Of a DNA stretch of 15,660 bases, positions 1 through 6,441 are shown one piece after another. The notes below the pieces were generated by a model. That model did no database searches, was not told the origin of the DNA, and saw only the letters and a list, made by a program, of their open reading frames with translations. The position numbers were made by a program, and so were the translations under genes. Location: the NCBI GenBank assembly GCA_026414955.1, contig JAOAIA010000033.1, positions 1 through 15,660 on the forward strand, in the 5' to 3' direction. Within the stretch, counting starts at the first letter, position 1. Each line of letters opens with the position of its first letter. Origin of the DNA: Candidatus Bipolaricaulota bacterium. GTDB taxonomy: Bacteria; Bipolaricaulota; Bipolaricaulia; RBG-16-55-9; DRXL01.

Positions 1-978
1 GATTGGGCCTATATGGGCAATAAGACCCCCAAGGCCAAGTGGGATCGCACCTCCAAGGTCGTGGAGATGGCGCGCGCGATGAATCACACGTTTGCGTGCT
101 TTGCGTGTCACGATCCACACTCGACCCAGCCCCGCGTGGTGCGCGACGCCCTCATCAATGCTGTCGTAGACCGCGGTGAGGGGACCTACCCCTACGACAA
201 AGAGAAGAGCAAGCGCGTCACTATTACGAAAGTCACGTTCCGGGACTATCGCACCATCGGGATCTTGAACAAGCCCGATTCGACCCTGATGTGCGCCCAG
301 TGCCACGTCGAGTACACCTGCAATCCGGTGCGCGATCTCAAGACCGGTGAGCTGATCGGCATGGCCGACTTGAGAACCAACGAGTTCCAGTGGCGCACCG
401 TCTTCGACTACGATGCGTGGGTGGAGAAGCAGGGCTATCGCGACTTCATTCACGAGAAGACCGGGGCGTTCTTGTCAAAGATCCAGCACCCTGAAGTGGA
501 GACCTTCTGGGGGAGCAAGCACGAGCGCGCCGGCGTCGAGTGCAAAGACTGTCACATGCCCAAGGTCGAGAAGGACGGCAGAAAGTATACGTGGCACGGG
601 CAGCAGAGCGCCAAGTACATGAAGCGCGAAACGTGCCTGCGCTGTCACAGCTACTGGACCGAAGAAGAAGCGCAATATCAGATCGAAGCCGTGCAGAATT
701 ACATTCGTGGGAAGATGCGCAAGGCCGAGTTCTGGCTGGCCAAGCTCATCGAGACCTACGAGCGCGCGAAAGATCTCGGCGTGCCGGATTCGGTCCTCAC
801 CGAAGCAAGAAAGTTCCATACGAAAGCTCATACGAAGTGGGAGTGGTGGACGGCCGAGAACTCCGATGGCTTCCACAACCCCGACCAAGCCAAGGCTGCT
901 TTGTTAGAAGCCATCCAGACGGCCATTGACGGCGTCAATTTCCTGGAAGCCGAGATCAAGAAGAAGACGGGACGCTAA
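1..978 (+). CDS. nrfA: Cytochrome c nitrite reductase (ammonia-forming), NrfA; 5' end outside window
   Basis: Periplasmic pentaheme enzyme that reduces nitrite to ammonium with six electrons. The frame is open from base 1, so the gene is cut by the window; 325 residues are visible. Four CXXCH motifs lie at visible residues 33-37, 98-102, 181-185 and 212-216, matching structural hemes 2 to 5. The special active-site heme 1 motif, usually CXXCK, would lie upstream. Catalytic landmarks are present: the Tyr in CAQCHVEY (visible residue 105) and the His in KIQHPEVETF (163). CKDCHMPKVEKDG is a typical NrfA segment, and the helical C-terminal part (dimer interface in known structures) carries a Trp/His-rich stretch WEWWTAENSDGFH. 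The second Tyr of the common HVEYY motif is Thr here. A terminator-like hairpin follows. The membrane quinol-oxidising partner (nrfH or other) may lie upstream. The family assignment is secure; heme 1 type and signal peptide cannot be seen. Confidence 0.93.
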   Translation, partial: DWAYMGNKTPKAKWDRTSKVVEMARAMNHTFACFACHDPHSTQPRVVRDALINAVVDRGEGTYPYDKEKSKRVTITKVTFRDYRTIGILNKPDSTLMCAQCHVEYTCNPVRDLKTGELIGMADLRTNEFQWRTVFDYDAWVEKQGYRDFIHEKTGAFLSKIQHPEVETFWGSKHERAGVECKDCHMPKVEKDGRKYTWHGQQSAKYMKRETCLRCHSYWTEEEAQYQIEAVQNYIRGKMRKAEFWLAKLIETYERAKDLGVPDSVLTEARKFHTKAHTKWEWWTAENSDGFHNPDQAKAALLEAIQTAIDGVNFLEAEIKKKTGR

Positions 979-988
979 TGTCTCCCTG

Positions 989-1023
989 GGGGGCGAGGCG
1001 CACAGCAGATGCCCCTCGCCCCC
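989..1023 (+). terminator. Terminator-like hairpin after nrfA
   Basis: A perfect 10-bp inverted repeat, GGGGGCGAGG (989-998) and CCTCGCCCCC (1014-1023), encloses a 15-nt loop and begins 10 nt after the nrfA stop. No T-tract follows, so it may act as an mRNA 3' stabiliser or an inefficient/Rho-assisted terminator. Confidence 0.5.
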
Positions 1024-1234
1024 TCCTCGATGTCATCGGCCCGGCGGGGATTCTCGGTGAGGAGGCCCTCGTGCCCAGCAGCAGCTACGCGCTCTCCGCT
1101 CAGGCGCTCATCTGTCGTGCTGATATACAGTCTTTCTGAGCGGAAGCATCGGTGCAAGCTCCCCATCAATCCGGATGTTCCTCCCCCTTAGGCGACTACA
1201 GGAGAGGGGCGCCCTCAGGCTAGCAGTGAGGTCC

Positions 1235-1248
1235 TTGACTTTAGTCAT
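1235..1248. promoter_or_regulatory. FNR/CRP-family-like dyad (site 1)
   Basis: TTGACTTTAGTCAT contains the core TGA-N6-TCA and matches the FNR consensus TTGAT-N4-ATCAA at 7 of 10 positions. The left half could also be a -35 element (TTGACT), although the best -10-like hexamer, TATGAA at 1261, is 20 nt away, longer than ideal. It lies 140 nt upstream of the regulator gene. Confidence 0.35.
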
Positions 1249-1280
1249 CTCTCCTTCCGGTATGAAACGTCTTTCTCTCC

Positions 1281-1300
1281 CGAAAAGCGCGGCCTTTTCG
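1281..1300 (+). other. Stem-loop in the regulator's leader region
   Basis: CGAAAAG (1281-1287) pairs with CTTTTCG (1294-1300) around a 6-nt loop. Outside it GTATG (1260-1264) can pair with CATAC (1305-1309), giving a longer interrupted hairpin of about 50 nt. No T-tract follows, so it is not an ordinary terminator. It could be an mRNA leader structure or only a chance dyad. Confidence 0.35.
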
Positions 1301-1353
1301 CTTCCATACGTCCTAGACAAGCCCTGACGCTCTCACTACAGTATTATTTGCAC

Positions 1354-1373
1354 ATTTTCAGAACTCAGAAAAT
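1354..1373. promoter_or_regulatory. Possible operator of the ArsR-type regulator
   Basis: AT-rich inverted repeat ATTTTC (1354-1359) and GAAAAT (1368-1373) with an 8-nt spacer, ending 14 nt before the regulator's ATG. ArsR-family repressors typically bind such AT-rich dyads over their own promoters. The right arm continues as GAAAATATCG, and this 10-mer recurs at 7030-7039 upstream of the second hexaheme cytochrome gene. Confidence 0.35.
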
Positions 1374-1387
1374 ATCGAGATGATGAA

Positions 1388-1717
1388 ATGGACGATGAAC
1401 TCACGGCGCTGCAGGCGCGCATCTGCAAGGTGCTCTCGCACCCCAAGCGCTTGCAAATTATCTATGTGCTTCGCGCGGGTGAGCGCAGCGTCGGGGAACT
1501 CGCTGAAGAGCTTCAGCTCTCGTATGCGAATCTCTCGCAACACCTGCGCGTCTTATTGGAGGCGGGGCTGGTCGAAGCCCGCCACCAGGGACGCTTCAGT
1601 TACTATCGGCTCTCGACCCCGCAGGTCGCTGAGGCGTGCGATCTGGTGCGCCAGGCGCTGCGCGAGCGCCTGACACAGCTTGGAGAGTTGGCTCATGCCA
1701 ACAGTAAAAAATCCTAA
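1388..1717 (+). CDS. ArsR/SmtB-family winged-helix transcriptional regulator
   Basis: A 109-residue DNA-binding protein of typical ArsR length. The family signature is clear: VLSHPKRLQIIYVL (15-28), SVGELAEEL as the first helix of the helix-turn-helix, LSYANLSQHLRVLLEAGLV (44-62) as turn and recognition helix, and the wing RHQGRFSYYRL (65-75). The classical ELCVCDL metal-binding motif is absent. There are only two cysteines, C13 near the end of helix 1 and C84 in the C-terminal helix; a thiol or redox switch is possible but their positions do not exactly match the known sulfur-sensing relatives BigR/SqrR. The ATG at 1388 has only a weak upstream GAG. The gene lies 22 nt before an octaheme cytochrome gene and is probably co-transcribed with it, so it likely controls itself and that cytochrome. 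The signal it senses cannot be read from sequence. Confidence 0.88.
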   Translation: MDDELTALQARICKVLSHPKRLQIIYVLRAGERSVGELAEELQLSYANLSQHLRVLLEAGLVEARHQGRFSYYRLSTPQVAEACDLVRQALRERLTQLGELAHANSKKS

Positions 1718-1739
1718 AAGAGAAAGGAGGTGAAACGCG

Positions 1740-2873
1740 ATGAAGAGGCTCACGGTAGCGTTGGTAGCTGTGCTCTGTATCGGCTTGGTCGCTGGGCTGA
1801 GCCTGTGGAAGTCCACACCTTCTGTGCACGCCCATCACTTCGACGCGACGCTGGCCCAGGTGCACGCGTGGGGCGCGCAGCAAGACCCTGCGCAAACATT
1901 CCCGACAAGCTTGCACGCCACCCGCGAGGGCAAGCGCACCTGGTACAGCAAGGAGAACGGCGGCTTCGAGACGCTGACCAACATTGAGATTGAGAAAGTC
2001 GGCTGTCTCACGTGCCATCCGGGAACCTACGCTGACGGCTCGAAGGTCGATCCCAAGACCTATCAGCCCAGCTGCCGCGACTGCCACGCCGGCCAAGAGA
2101 AGGTCAAGCAGGAGACGTGCTTGAAGTGCCACCGGCGTCAGGGGTTTGAGATCGCCAACTACCCCGACGTCCATCGCGCCAAGGGCATGGACTGCATGGC
2201 CTGTCACACCGGCCCCGACCTCCACGGCGATGGCACCCCCTATAAGTCGTGGCTTGAGCCCGGTGCGGTCAAGGCCGCGTGCGAGAACTGCCACAAGCAA
2301 GTCTCGCCCACCGTCTCGCACTCGGTGCACAACAAGACCGTCCACTGCACCAGCTGCCACTCCCAGACGGTCATCTCGTGCTATAACTGTCACTTCGAGA
2401 GCGAGGTGGCCGCGGGCATCAAGCGCAACTATGGGGTGATGCGCGACTTCTCCCTGCTGCTCAAGCGCAAGGGCGAGGGAGACAAGGTCTACTCAGGTAC
2501 TTTCATGACCCTCAGCTACCAAGGGAAGACCTTTGTCGCACTGGCCCCGTATCGCGCGCACACCGTCACCAAGCAGGGGAAGGCCTGCACGGAGTGCCAT
2601 GCCAGCGAGGCCCTCAAGGAGTACAAGAACACCGGCAAGATCACGCTCTCCAAGTGGGACGGCTCCAAGCTCGTCTTCACCAAGGGCGTCATCCCCATCC
2701 CGCCCGATTGGAAGACGGCACTGCAACTCGATTTCGTCAATTACACCGGCGATCCCGCCAAGCCGGAGACCGACCCGACCAAGTGGGTCTTCCTCAAGTC
2801 TGGAGCAGACCTGACGCAGATCCTCTACGCGGAGCCGCTCACGGAGGAGCAGCTCAGGAAGCTTGGCCGCTAA
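1740..2873 (+). CDS. Exported octaheme c-type cytochrome
   Basis: A 377-residue periplasmic or extracytoplasmic electron-transfer protein. Residues 1-31 form a Sec signal (KR, hydrophobic core VALVAVLCIGLVAGL, then SVHA). Eight CXXCH heme motifs lie at 89-93, 112-116, 127-131, 152-156, 181-185, 203-207, 214-218 and 283-287. Seven are packed into about 130 residues; the eighth follows a heme-free, probably beta-rich insert (about 219-280), and about 90 heme-free residues end the protein. Many further His residues (for example H59, H145, H162, H194, H197, H202, H274) could be distal ligands. A strong Shine-Dalgarno AAAGGAGGTGA (1723-1733) sits just before the ATG. It does not look like hydroxylamine oxidoreductase, whose extra catalytic features I do not see, and I do not recognise tetrathionate reductase. 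It may be an electron carrier or a new reductase; substrate unknown. A strong hairpin follows the stop. Confidence 0.85.
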   Translation: MKRLTVALVAVLCIGLVAGLSLWKSTPSVHAHHFDATLAQVHAWGAQQDPAQTFPTSLHATREGKRTWYSKENGGFETLTNIEIEKVGCLTCHPGTYADGSKVDPKTYQPSCRDCHAGQEKVKQETCLKCHRRQGFEIANYPDVHRAKGMDCMACHTGPDLHGDGTPYKSWLEPGAVKAACENCHKQVSPTVSHSVHNKTVHCTSCHSQTVISCYNCHFESEVAAGIKRNYGVMRDFSLLLKRKGEGDKVYSGTFMTLSYQGKTFVALAPYRAHTVTKQGKACTECHASEALKEYKNTGKITLSKWDGSKLVFTKGVIPIPPDWKTALQLDFVNYTGDPAKPETDPTKWVFLKSGADLTQILYAEPLTEEQLRKLGR

Positions 2874-2889
2874 CACGGACGGAACGGGC

Positions 2890-2923
2890 AGAGGGCTTGG
2901 CTGAGAGCACAGCCAGGCCCTCT
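2890..2923 (+). terminator. Terminator-like hairpin after the octaheme cytochrome gene
   Basis: AGAGGGC-T-TGGCTG (2890-2903) pairs with CAGCCA-G-GCCCTCT (2910-2923): a continuous 14-bp stem including one T-G wobble around a 6-nt loop. It begins 17 nt after the stop codon. The + strand continues TTGGTTAAAAAAA, so there is no U-tract. It probably marks the end of the regulator-octaheme unit. Confidence 0.6.
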
Positions 2924-2934
2924 TGGTTAAAAAA

Positions 2935-2948
2935 ATGACGAAGATCAT
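2935..2948. promoter_or_regulatory. FNR/CRP-family-like dyad (site 2a)
   Basis: ATGACGAAGATCAT contains TGA-N6-TCA and matches TTGAT-N4-ATCAA at 7 of 10 positions. Its centre is 22 bp (about two helical turns) upstream of the centre of site 2b, so the two would lie on the same face of the DNA. Confidence 0.35.
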
Positions 2949-2956
2949 GATTTCTT

Positions 2957-2999
2957 TTGATGGTACTCATAGCACGAGCAGGGGAAGCGCGCCTATACT
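2957..2999 (+). promoter_or_regulatory. Candidate activator-dependent promoter of the cytochrome c maturation operon (site 2b plus -10)
   Basis: TTGATGGTACTCAT (2957-2970) has a perfect left FNR half-site and TGA-N6-TCA (8 of 10 matches). A good -10 hexamer, TATACT, is at 2994-2999 with no recognisable -35 at the normal distance. A start near 3006 would place the dyad centre at about -42, the classical position for FNR/CRP activation at class II promoters. The start site is inferred. Confidence 0.45.
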
Positions 3000-3029
3000 A
3001 AACCCAGCCGTACAGGAGGCATGAGAAGA

Positions 3030-3629
3030 ATGGTCGCACGGCTGATCGTGGCAGTCTTGATCACGGCAGGGGCTATCGCGCTCGGGTTTATCAGCTACGC
3101 GTTCTTCACCAGCCGCAGCGACTTCAGCAGATTTACTCTCACCGAGGGGCGCGGGATCTTCGCGGACGACCCAACAGATCTCACGAGCGAGACAGCTCCC
3201 CAGGTGGGGTTTCTCGCCCCGGATTTCACTTTAGAAGACCTCACCGGCCAGAAGGTGCGCTTGAGCGAGTTTCGTGGGAAACCGGTCTTCTTGAACTTCT
3301 GGGCGACATGGTGCCCGCCCTGCCGTAAAGAACTTCCCCAGCTCCAAGCATTTCATGAACGCTACGGAGAGAAGATCACTCTCGTAGGAGTCAACTGGGG
3401 TGAGAGCGCCACGACCGTCAAAGAGTTCCTCGAGCGCTTCAGCGTGCAGTATCTCAATCTGATAGACGAGCGCGGGACGGCCTTTGTGCTCTATAGACTG
3501 ACGGGCATCCCCGAGAGCTTCTTCATTGACCCTGAAGGCTACATTCGCGGGGTGTGGATTGGCCCGCTCACAACCGAAGAGATCGTCAAGGGCTTTGCCC
3601 GCTTAGGGCTTCTCAAAGAAAGTGAGTGA
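3030..3629 (+). CDS. resA: Membrane-anchored thiol-disulfide oxidoreductase, ResA/TlpA/CcmG type
   Basis: A 199-residue thioredoxin-fold protein facing outside the cytoplasmic membrane, which in System II reduces the disulfide in apocytochrome CXXCH motifs so heme can be attached. Residues 5-26 form one uncleaved-looking membrane anchor. The thioredoxin domain begins near PDFTLEDLTGQKVRLSEF (64-81); the active site is WATWCPPCRKELP with C95 and C98; the cis-proline loop is TGIPESFFIDPEG (158-170). The start at 3030 is preferred because AGGAGG (3014-3019) is 10 nt from it, whereas the ATG at 3021 leaves only 1 nt. It is the first gene of the putative maturation operon, followed directly by resB (7 nt gap, or an 8-nt overlap if resB starts at the GTG 3622). 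The partners make a cytochrome c role much more likely than a general thioredoxin. Confidence 0.9.
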   Translation: MVARLIVAVLITAGAIALGFISYAFFTSRSDFSRFTLTEGRGIFADDPTDLTSETAPQVGFLAPDFTLEDLTGQKVRLSEFRGKPVFLNFWATWCPPCRKELPQLQAFHERYGEKITLVGVNWGESATTVKEFLERFSVQYLNLIDERGTAFVLYRLTGIPESFFIDPEGYIRGVWIGPLTTEEIVKGFARLGLLKESE

Positions 3630-3636
3630 TCTCTTT

Positions 3637-5451
3637 ATGACATGCACGGCGTGCGGGACGTTCAATACCCCAGATAGTCGCTTCTGCAAGTACTGCGGCG
3701 TAGCGCTCCAGATTCTCTGTAAAGCGTGCGGCACTACGAACGATCCCGATAGCCGCTTCTGCAAGATGTGCGGAGTCTCCTTGACTGCGGCCGCTCCCGC
3801 TCCGCCGCCCCGCGCCACAGAGTTAGCTATTGACGGCGCGCTGCGGGGCAAGGTCGCGGAAGTCGTCAAAGTGCTCGGCGGGCTCAACTGCGGACGTTGC
3901 GGCTATCGCACGTGTGCCGAGAACGCCCTGGCGATTGTGCGCGGCGAAGCCTCGCCACATTCGTGCGTTCAAGGGGGTGAAGAAGCTGCCCGACAGATCC
4001 GCGCGATCTTGGGCCACGCTGAACGGCCCAGCTTCGGCGCGTTGCTCTGGGAGCAGCTCACGTCCATCAAGCTCGCGATTGTGCTCATCGTCGTGATCGT
4101 CTTGCTCTCCGTGATCGGCACGCTCATCCCCCAGGGCAAAGACCCGCTCTTCTATATAGCGAGCTACGGCGAGGCCGGAACGAATATTATCAAGGCACTT
4201 TTGCTCGACCAGCTCTATCACTCGTGGTACTTTGTGAGCTTGCTCGTGCTGTTAGCGTTGAACACTGGGGCGTGCGCCATCAAGCGCTTCCGCGTCTCAT
4301 GGGAATTAGTGAGTAAACCCGTCGAGTCCCGCACTGCCGACGAGATCGCCCAGTTGCCCACCCAAGCCAAGCTCGACGCACATCTCTTTGAGAAGCTCGA
4401 AGAAGCTCTGAAACGCTGGCGCTATCGCGTGCGCCGCGAGGGCACACAGCTTGTCGCGTACAAGAATCTCTGGGGCCGGCTGGGCATAGATATCTTGCAC
4501 GCGAGCTTGATCATTATTCTCATTGGGGGCATCGTCGGGGGAATCTTAGGCTTTGAGGACTTCCAAATCGCGCACAAGGGCGAGGTCTTCACCGTGGCTC
4601 GCGGAGGCTTTCAAGTGCGCGTGGATGATCTCCGTGTGGAGCACTACCCCGATTCGGGCCAAGTCAAAGACTGGTACTCCACGCTCACGGTCATTGACGG
4701 CGGGCGTGAAGTCTTTACCAAGACCATCGAAGTGAACGAGCCGTTAACATACAAGGGGATCTCGCTCTACCAGGCGTCGTTTGGCAGCGACTGGCTGGGC
4801 GGGGCTGAATTGACATTCCGGGTCGAGCGGGTGAGCGAGGGCAATGCCGAACCCATCGGCGAGATCACGGCGAAAGTCGGCACGACCTTCCCCCTTGAAG
4901 ACGGGCGCACGGCGAAGGTCGTGGCGTTCTATCCCGACTTCATCGTCACGGAAGACAGACGGCCAGCCAATCGCTCGCAAGCCCTCAACAATCCCGCCGC
5001 GTTTATAGAAGTCTACAACGGCGACCAGAGAGAATTCACGGCGTGGACGTTCGCGCAGTTTCCTCAATTCCAGCACGAATTCCTTGGGGAGAACCCCTAT
5101 CGCTTCTATCTGGTGGGGATGAAGGCCCCGGAGTTTACGGGGCTGCAGATCGCGCGCAATCCCGGCATCCCCGTTATTTATGCTGGGTTTATTTTGCTTG
5201 TCTTCGGGCTGGCGTTGAACTTCTACCTGCCGCCGCGCCGCCTGTGGGCTGCTGTCAAGGAGAGCACGCTCTATGTTGGGGGTCTAGGGCGCGAGCCGCG
5301 GGAGTTCGAGCCGGAGTTTGAAGAGATCATGGCAGACCTCTCCCCTTGCCCCTCCTCTCACCCCCAATCCCTCTCCCTCCGAGGGAAGAGGGGGGAGGGG
5401 GAGGGAGCCGGGGGGTTAGGTCCAAAGGAGGAGATCACCTCTCATGGATAG
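3637..5451 (+). CDS. resB: ResB/Ccs1 cytochrome c biogenesis protein with N-terminal double zinc ribbon and 4Fe-4S module
   Basis: A 604-residue membrane protein of the System II heme delivery and ligation complex, partner of CcsA. Unusual N-terminus: two zinc ribbons (C3/C6/C17/C20 and C28/C31/C42/C45), a Pro/Ala linker, then a CX2CX4CX16C cluster (C85, C88, C93, C110; LNCGRCGYRTCAENA) like the Fes domain of RnfB and CODH/corrinoid proteins. The ResB core follows: helices at about 143-163, 197-217 and 284-305 (with a conserved-looking His288 in ILHASL), a large extracytoplasmic domain (about 306-505), and the last helix near 511-531 followed by LPPRRLW. By ResB topology the N-terminal module would be cytoplasmic. 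The tail from about 567 is encoded by a C-rich/G-rich repeat. Start: ATG 3637 with GAG 10 nt upstream; the GTG at 3622 would add five residues. It overlaps ccsA by 8 nt. Confidence 0.9.
   Translation: MTCTACGTFNTPDSRFCKYCGVALQILCKACGTTNDPDSRFCKMCGVSLTAAAPAPPPRATELAIDGALRGKVAEVVKVLGGLNCGRCGYRTCAENALAIVRGEASPHSCVQGGEEAARQIRAILGHAERPSFGALLWEQLTSIKLAIVLIVVIVLLSVIGTLIPQGKDPLFYIASYGEAGTNIIKALLLDQLYHSWYFVSLLVLLALNTGACAIKRFRVSWELVSKPVESRTADEIAQLPTQAKLDAHLFEKLEEALKRWRYRVRREGTQLVAYKNLWGRLGIDILHASLIIILIGGIVGGILGFEDFQIAHKGEVFTVARGGFQVRVDDLRVEHYPDSGQVKDWYSTLTVIDGGREVFTKTIEVNEPLTYKGISLYQASFGSDWLGGAELTFRVERVSEGNAEPIGEITAKVGTTFPLEDGRTAKVVAFYPDFIVTEDRRPANRSQALNNPAAFIEVYNGDQREFTAWTFAQFPQFQHEFLGENPYRFYLVGMKAPEFTGLQIARNPGIPVIYAGFILLVFGLALNFYLPPRRLWAAVKESTLYVGGLGREPREFEPEFEEIMADLSPCPSSHPQSLSLRGKRGEGEGAGGLGPKEEITSHG
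5335..5420. repeat. C-rich/G-rich palindromic repeat, copy 1 (inside the resB 3' end)
   Basis: The sequence switches abruptly to a pyrimidine-only-like half (GACCTCTCCCC at the start, CCCTCTCCCTC at the centre) followed by a G-rich half (GAGGGAAGAGGG), forming an imperfect dyad centred near 5384. It shares the 11-mer GACCTCTCCCC with copy 3 (15235) and the CCTCTCCCTC centre with copy 2 (near 6370). It is translated as the LSPCPSSHPQSLSLRG-type tail of ResB. Confidence 0.75.
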
Positions 5452-6328
5452 CGCGTTCTTCTTCTATCTCAGTGCCGTCGGGTACTTTCTCGCGTTCGTC
5501 TTCTATCTGTTGCATCTGGTCGGAAGCCCCTCTGATGGCCAGAGGTCTGGGCTGGGTATCGTTGCGACGTCCCAGCCGTGGGTGCTCAAAGAGACGACTT
5601 GGGGCAAGCTCGCCACGTGGACGACTCTGGTCACCGTGCTTATCAGCACGGTAGGGATGGTGCTGCGCGTTCTGGAGATGCATCGCGTCTCGGGCATGTG
5701 GATGCTCCCCGTGACGAACACCTACGAGACGCTGGCGTTCTTCGCCTGGGCGATCCCGTTGGTCTATCTGCTCTTCGAGTGGCGCTACAAGATCAAAGTT
5801 GTGGGCGCGTTTGTGACCGGGATGGCGTTTCTCTTCATCGCGCTTGCGTCGTCGCCCTTGCTGTCGAGCGAAGTCCGCCCGTTGGTGCCGGCGCTACAGA
5901 GCTATTGGCTTGTGCTGCACGTGCTCTTCACGCTTGGGGGTGAAGCGTTCTTCGCGGTGGCGTTTGGCGCGGGTTTGGTGTTCTTATGGTTGCAGCGGCG
6001 CGGGGGCAATCTCCAGACGCTGAAGATGCTCGACAATCTCAGTTATAAAGCGATTGCTCTAGGGTTTCCGTTTTTTACGCTGGGCGGGCTGGTCTTTGGA
6101 GCGATCTGGGCGCAGCACGCCTGGGGCCGCTACTGGGGCTGGGACCCCAAAGAGACCTGGATGCTTATAACTTGGTTCTTCTATGCGCTCTATCTGCATG
6201 TGCGGGTGAAGTGGGGCTGGCGCGATGCGAAGACTGCTTGGCTGGCTGTGGGCGGCTTCGCCGTCGCGATGTTTACGTGGTGGGGCGTGAACTATCTCTT
6301 AGCCGGGTTGCATAGTTACGCAAACTGA
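5444..6328 (+). CDS. ccsA: Cytochrome c biogenesis protein CcsA/ResC (heme handling protein)
   Basis: A 294-residue polytopic membrane protein that with ResB exports heme and ligates it to apocytochromes. The family-defining WWD motif is WGRYWGWDPKETW (227-239). Histidines line up with the known heme-binding ones: H159 and H290 (GLHSY) flank the WWD region as periplasmic ligands, and H252 (LYLHVR) fits the transmembrane His between them. About eight hydrophobic helices are visible, including 5-25, 62-78, 97-112, 120-139, 153-184, 205-223, 239-253 and 265-288. AAAGGAGGAG (5424-5433) precedes the ATG and lies just beyond the repeat. The start overlaps the end of resB by 8 nt, indicating translational coupling. 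All catalytic landmarks are present, so the protein should be functional. Confidence 0.95.
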   Translation: MDSAFFFYLSAVGYFLAFVFYLLHLVGSPSDGQRSGLGIVATSQPWVLKETTWGKLATWTTLVTVLISTVGMVLRVLEMHRVSGMWMLPVTNTYETLAFFAWAIPLVYLLFEWRYKIKVVGAFVTGMAFLFIALASSPLLSSEVRPLVPALQSYWLVLHVLFTLGGEAFFAVAFGAGLVFLWLQRRGGNLQTLKMLDNLSYKAIALGFPFFTLGGLVFGAIWAQHAWGRYWGWDPKETWMLITWFFYALYLHVRVKWGWRDAKTAWLAVGGFAVAMFTWWGVNYLLAGLHSYAN

Positions 6329-6337
6329 ATAAAGACT

Positions 6338-6422
6338 TCACCCTCACCCTCCCCTCACCCCTCCCCCTCTCCCTCGGAGGGGAGAGGGGCTGGGGGTGAG
6401 GGAGAGGGGTTGGGGGTGAGAG
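6338..6422. repeat. C-rich/G-rich palindromic repeat, copy 2
   Basis: Non-coding copy between ccsA and the first hexaheme gene. A C-rich left half with CTCACCC units leads to a central CCCCTCTCCCTC/GGAGGGGAGAGGGG hairpin near 6364-6389, then a G-rich right half with GGGTGAG units. Almost the whole element can fold into one long imperfect hairpin. It separates the two genes without an obvious promoter and may act as a processing or attenuation point. Confidence 0.8.
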
Positions 6423-6441
6423 GCAAAAGGAGATGATCAGA

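Larger units (their letters stand above)
979..1387. other. 409-bp intergenic region between nrfA and the regulator gene
   Basis: No convincing gene is seen on either strand: short frames have no family resemblance and no ribosome binding sites. The region holds the post-nrfA hairpin (989-1023), a TGA-N6-TCA dyad (1235-1248), a stem-loop (1281-1300, with weaker outer pairing from 1260 to 1309) and an AT-rich dyad (1354-1373) just upstream of the regulator start. Confidence 0.7.

Noticed and set aside
1009..1320. Short open frames in the nrfA-regulator gap (1009-1191 +, 1108-1320 -)
   Set aside because: No ribosome binding sites, no recognisable motifs, and they overlap hairpins and regulatory-looking DNA.
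1596..2393. Long open frame on the minus strand (265 codons) over the octaheme cytochrome gene
   Set aside because: It lies opposite a clear multiheme gene, has no family resemblance and no ribosome binding site; GC-rich coding DNA often leaves the opposite strand open.
1740..2873. Octaheme hydroxylamine oxidoreductase or octaheme nitrite reductase
   Set aside because: No CXXCK catalytic heme, and the spacing of the motifs with a long heme-free tail does not fit these families as I know them.
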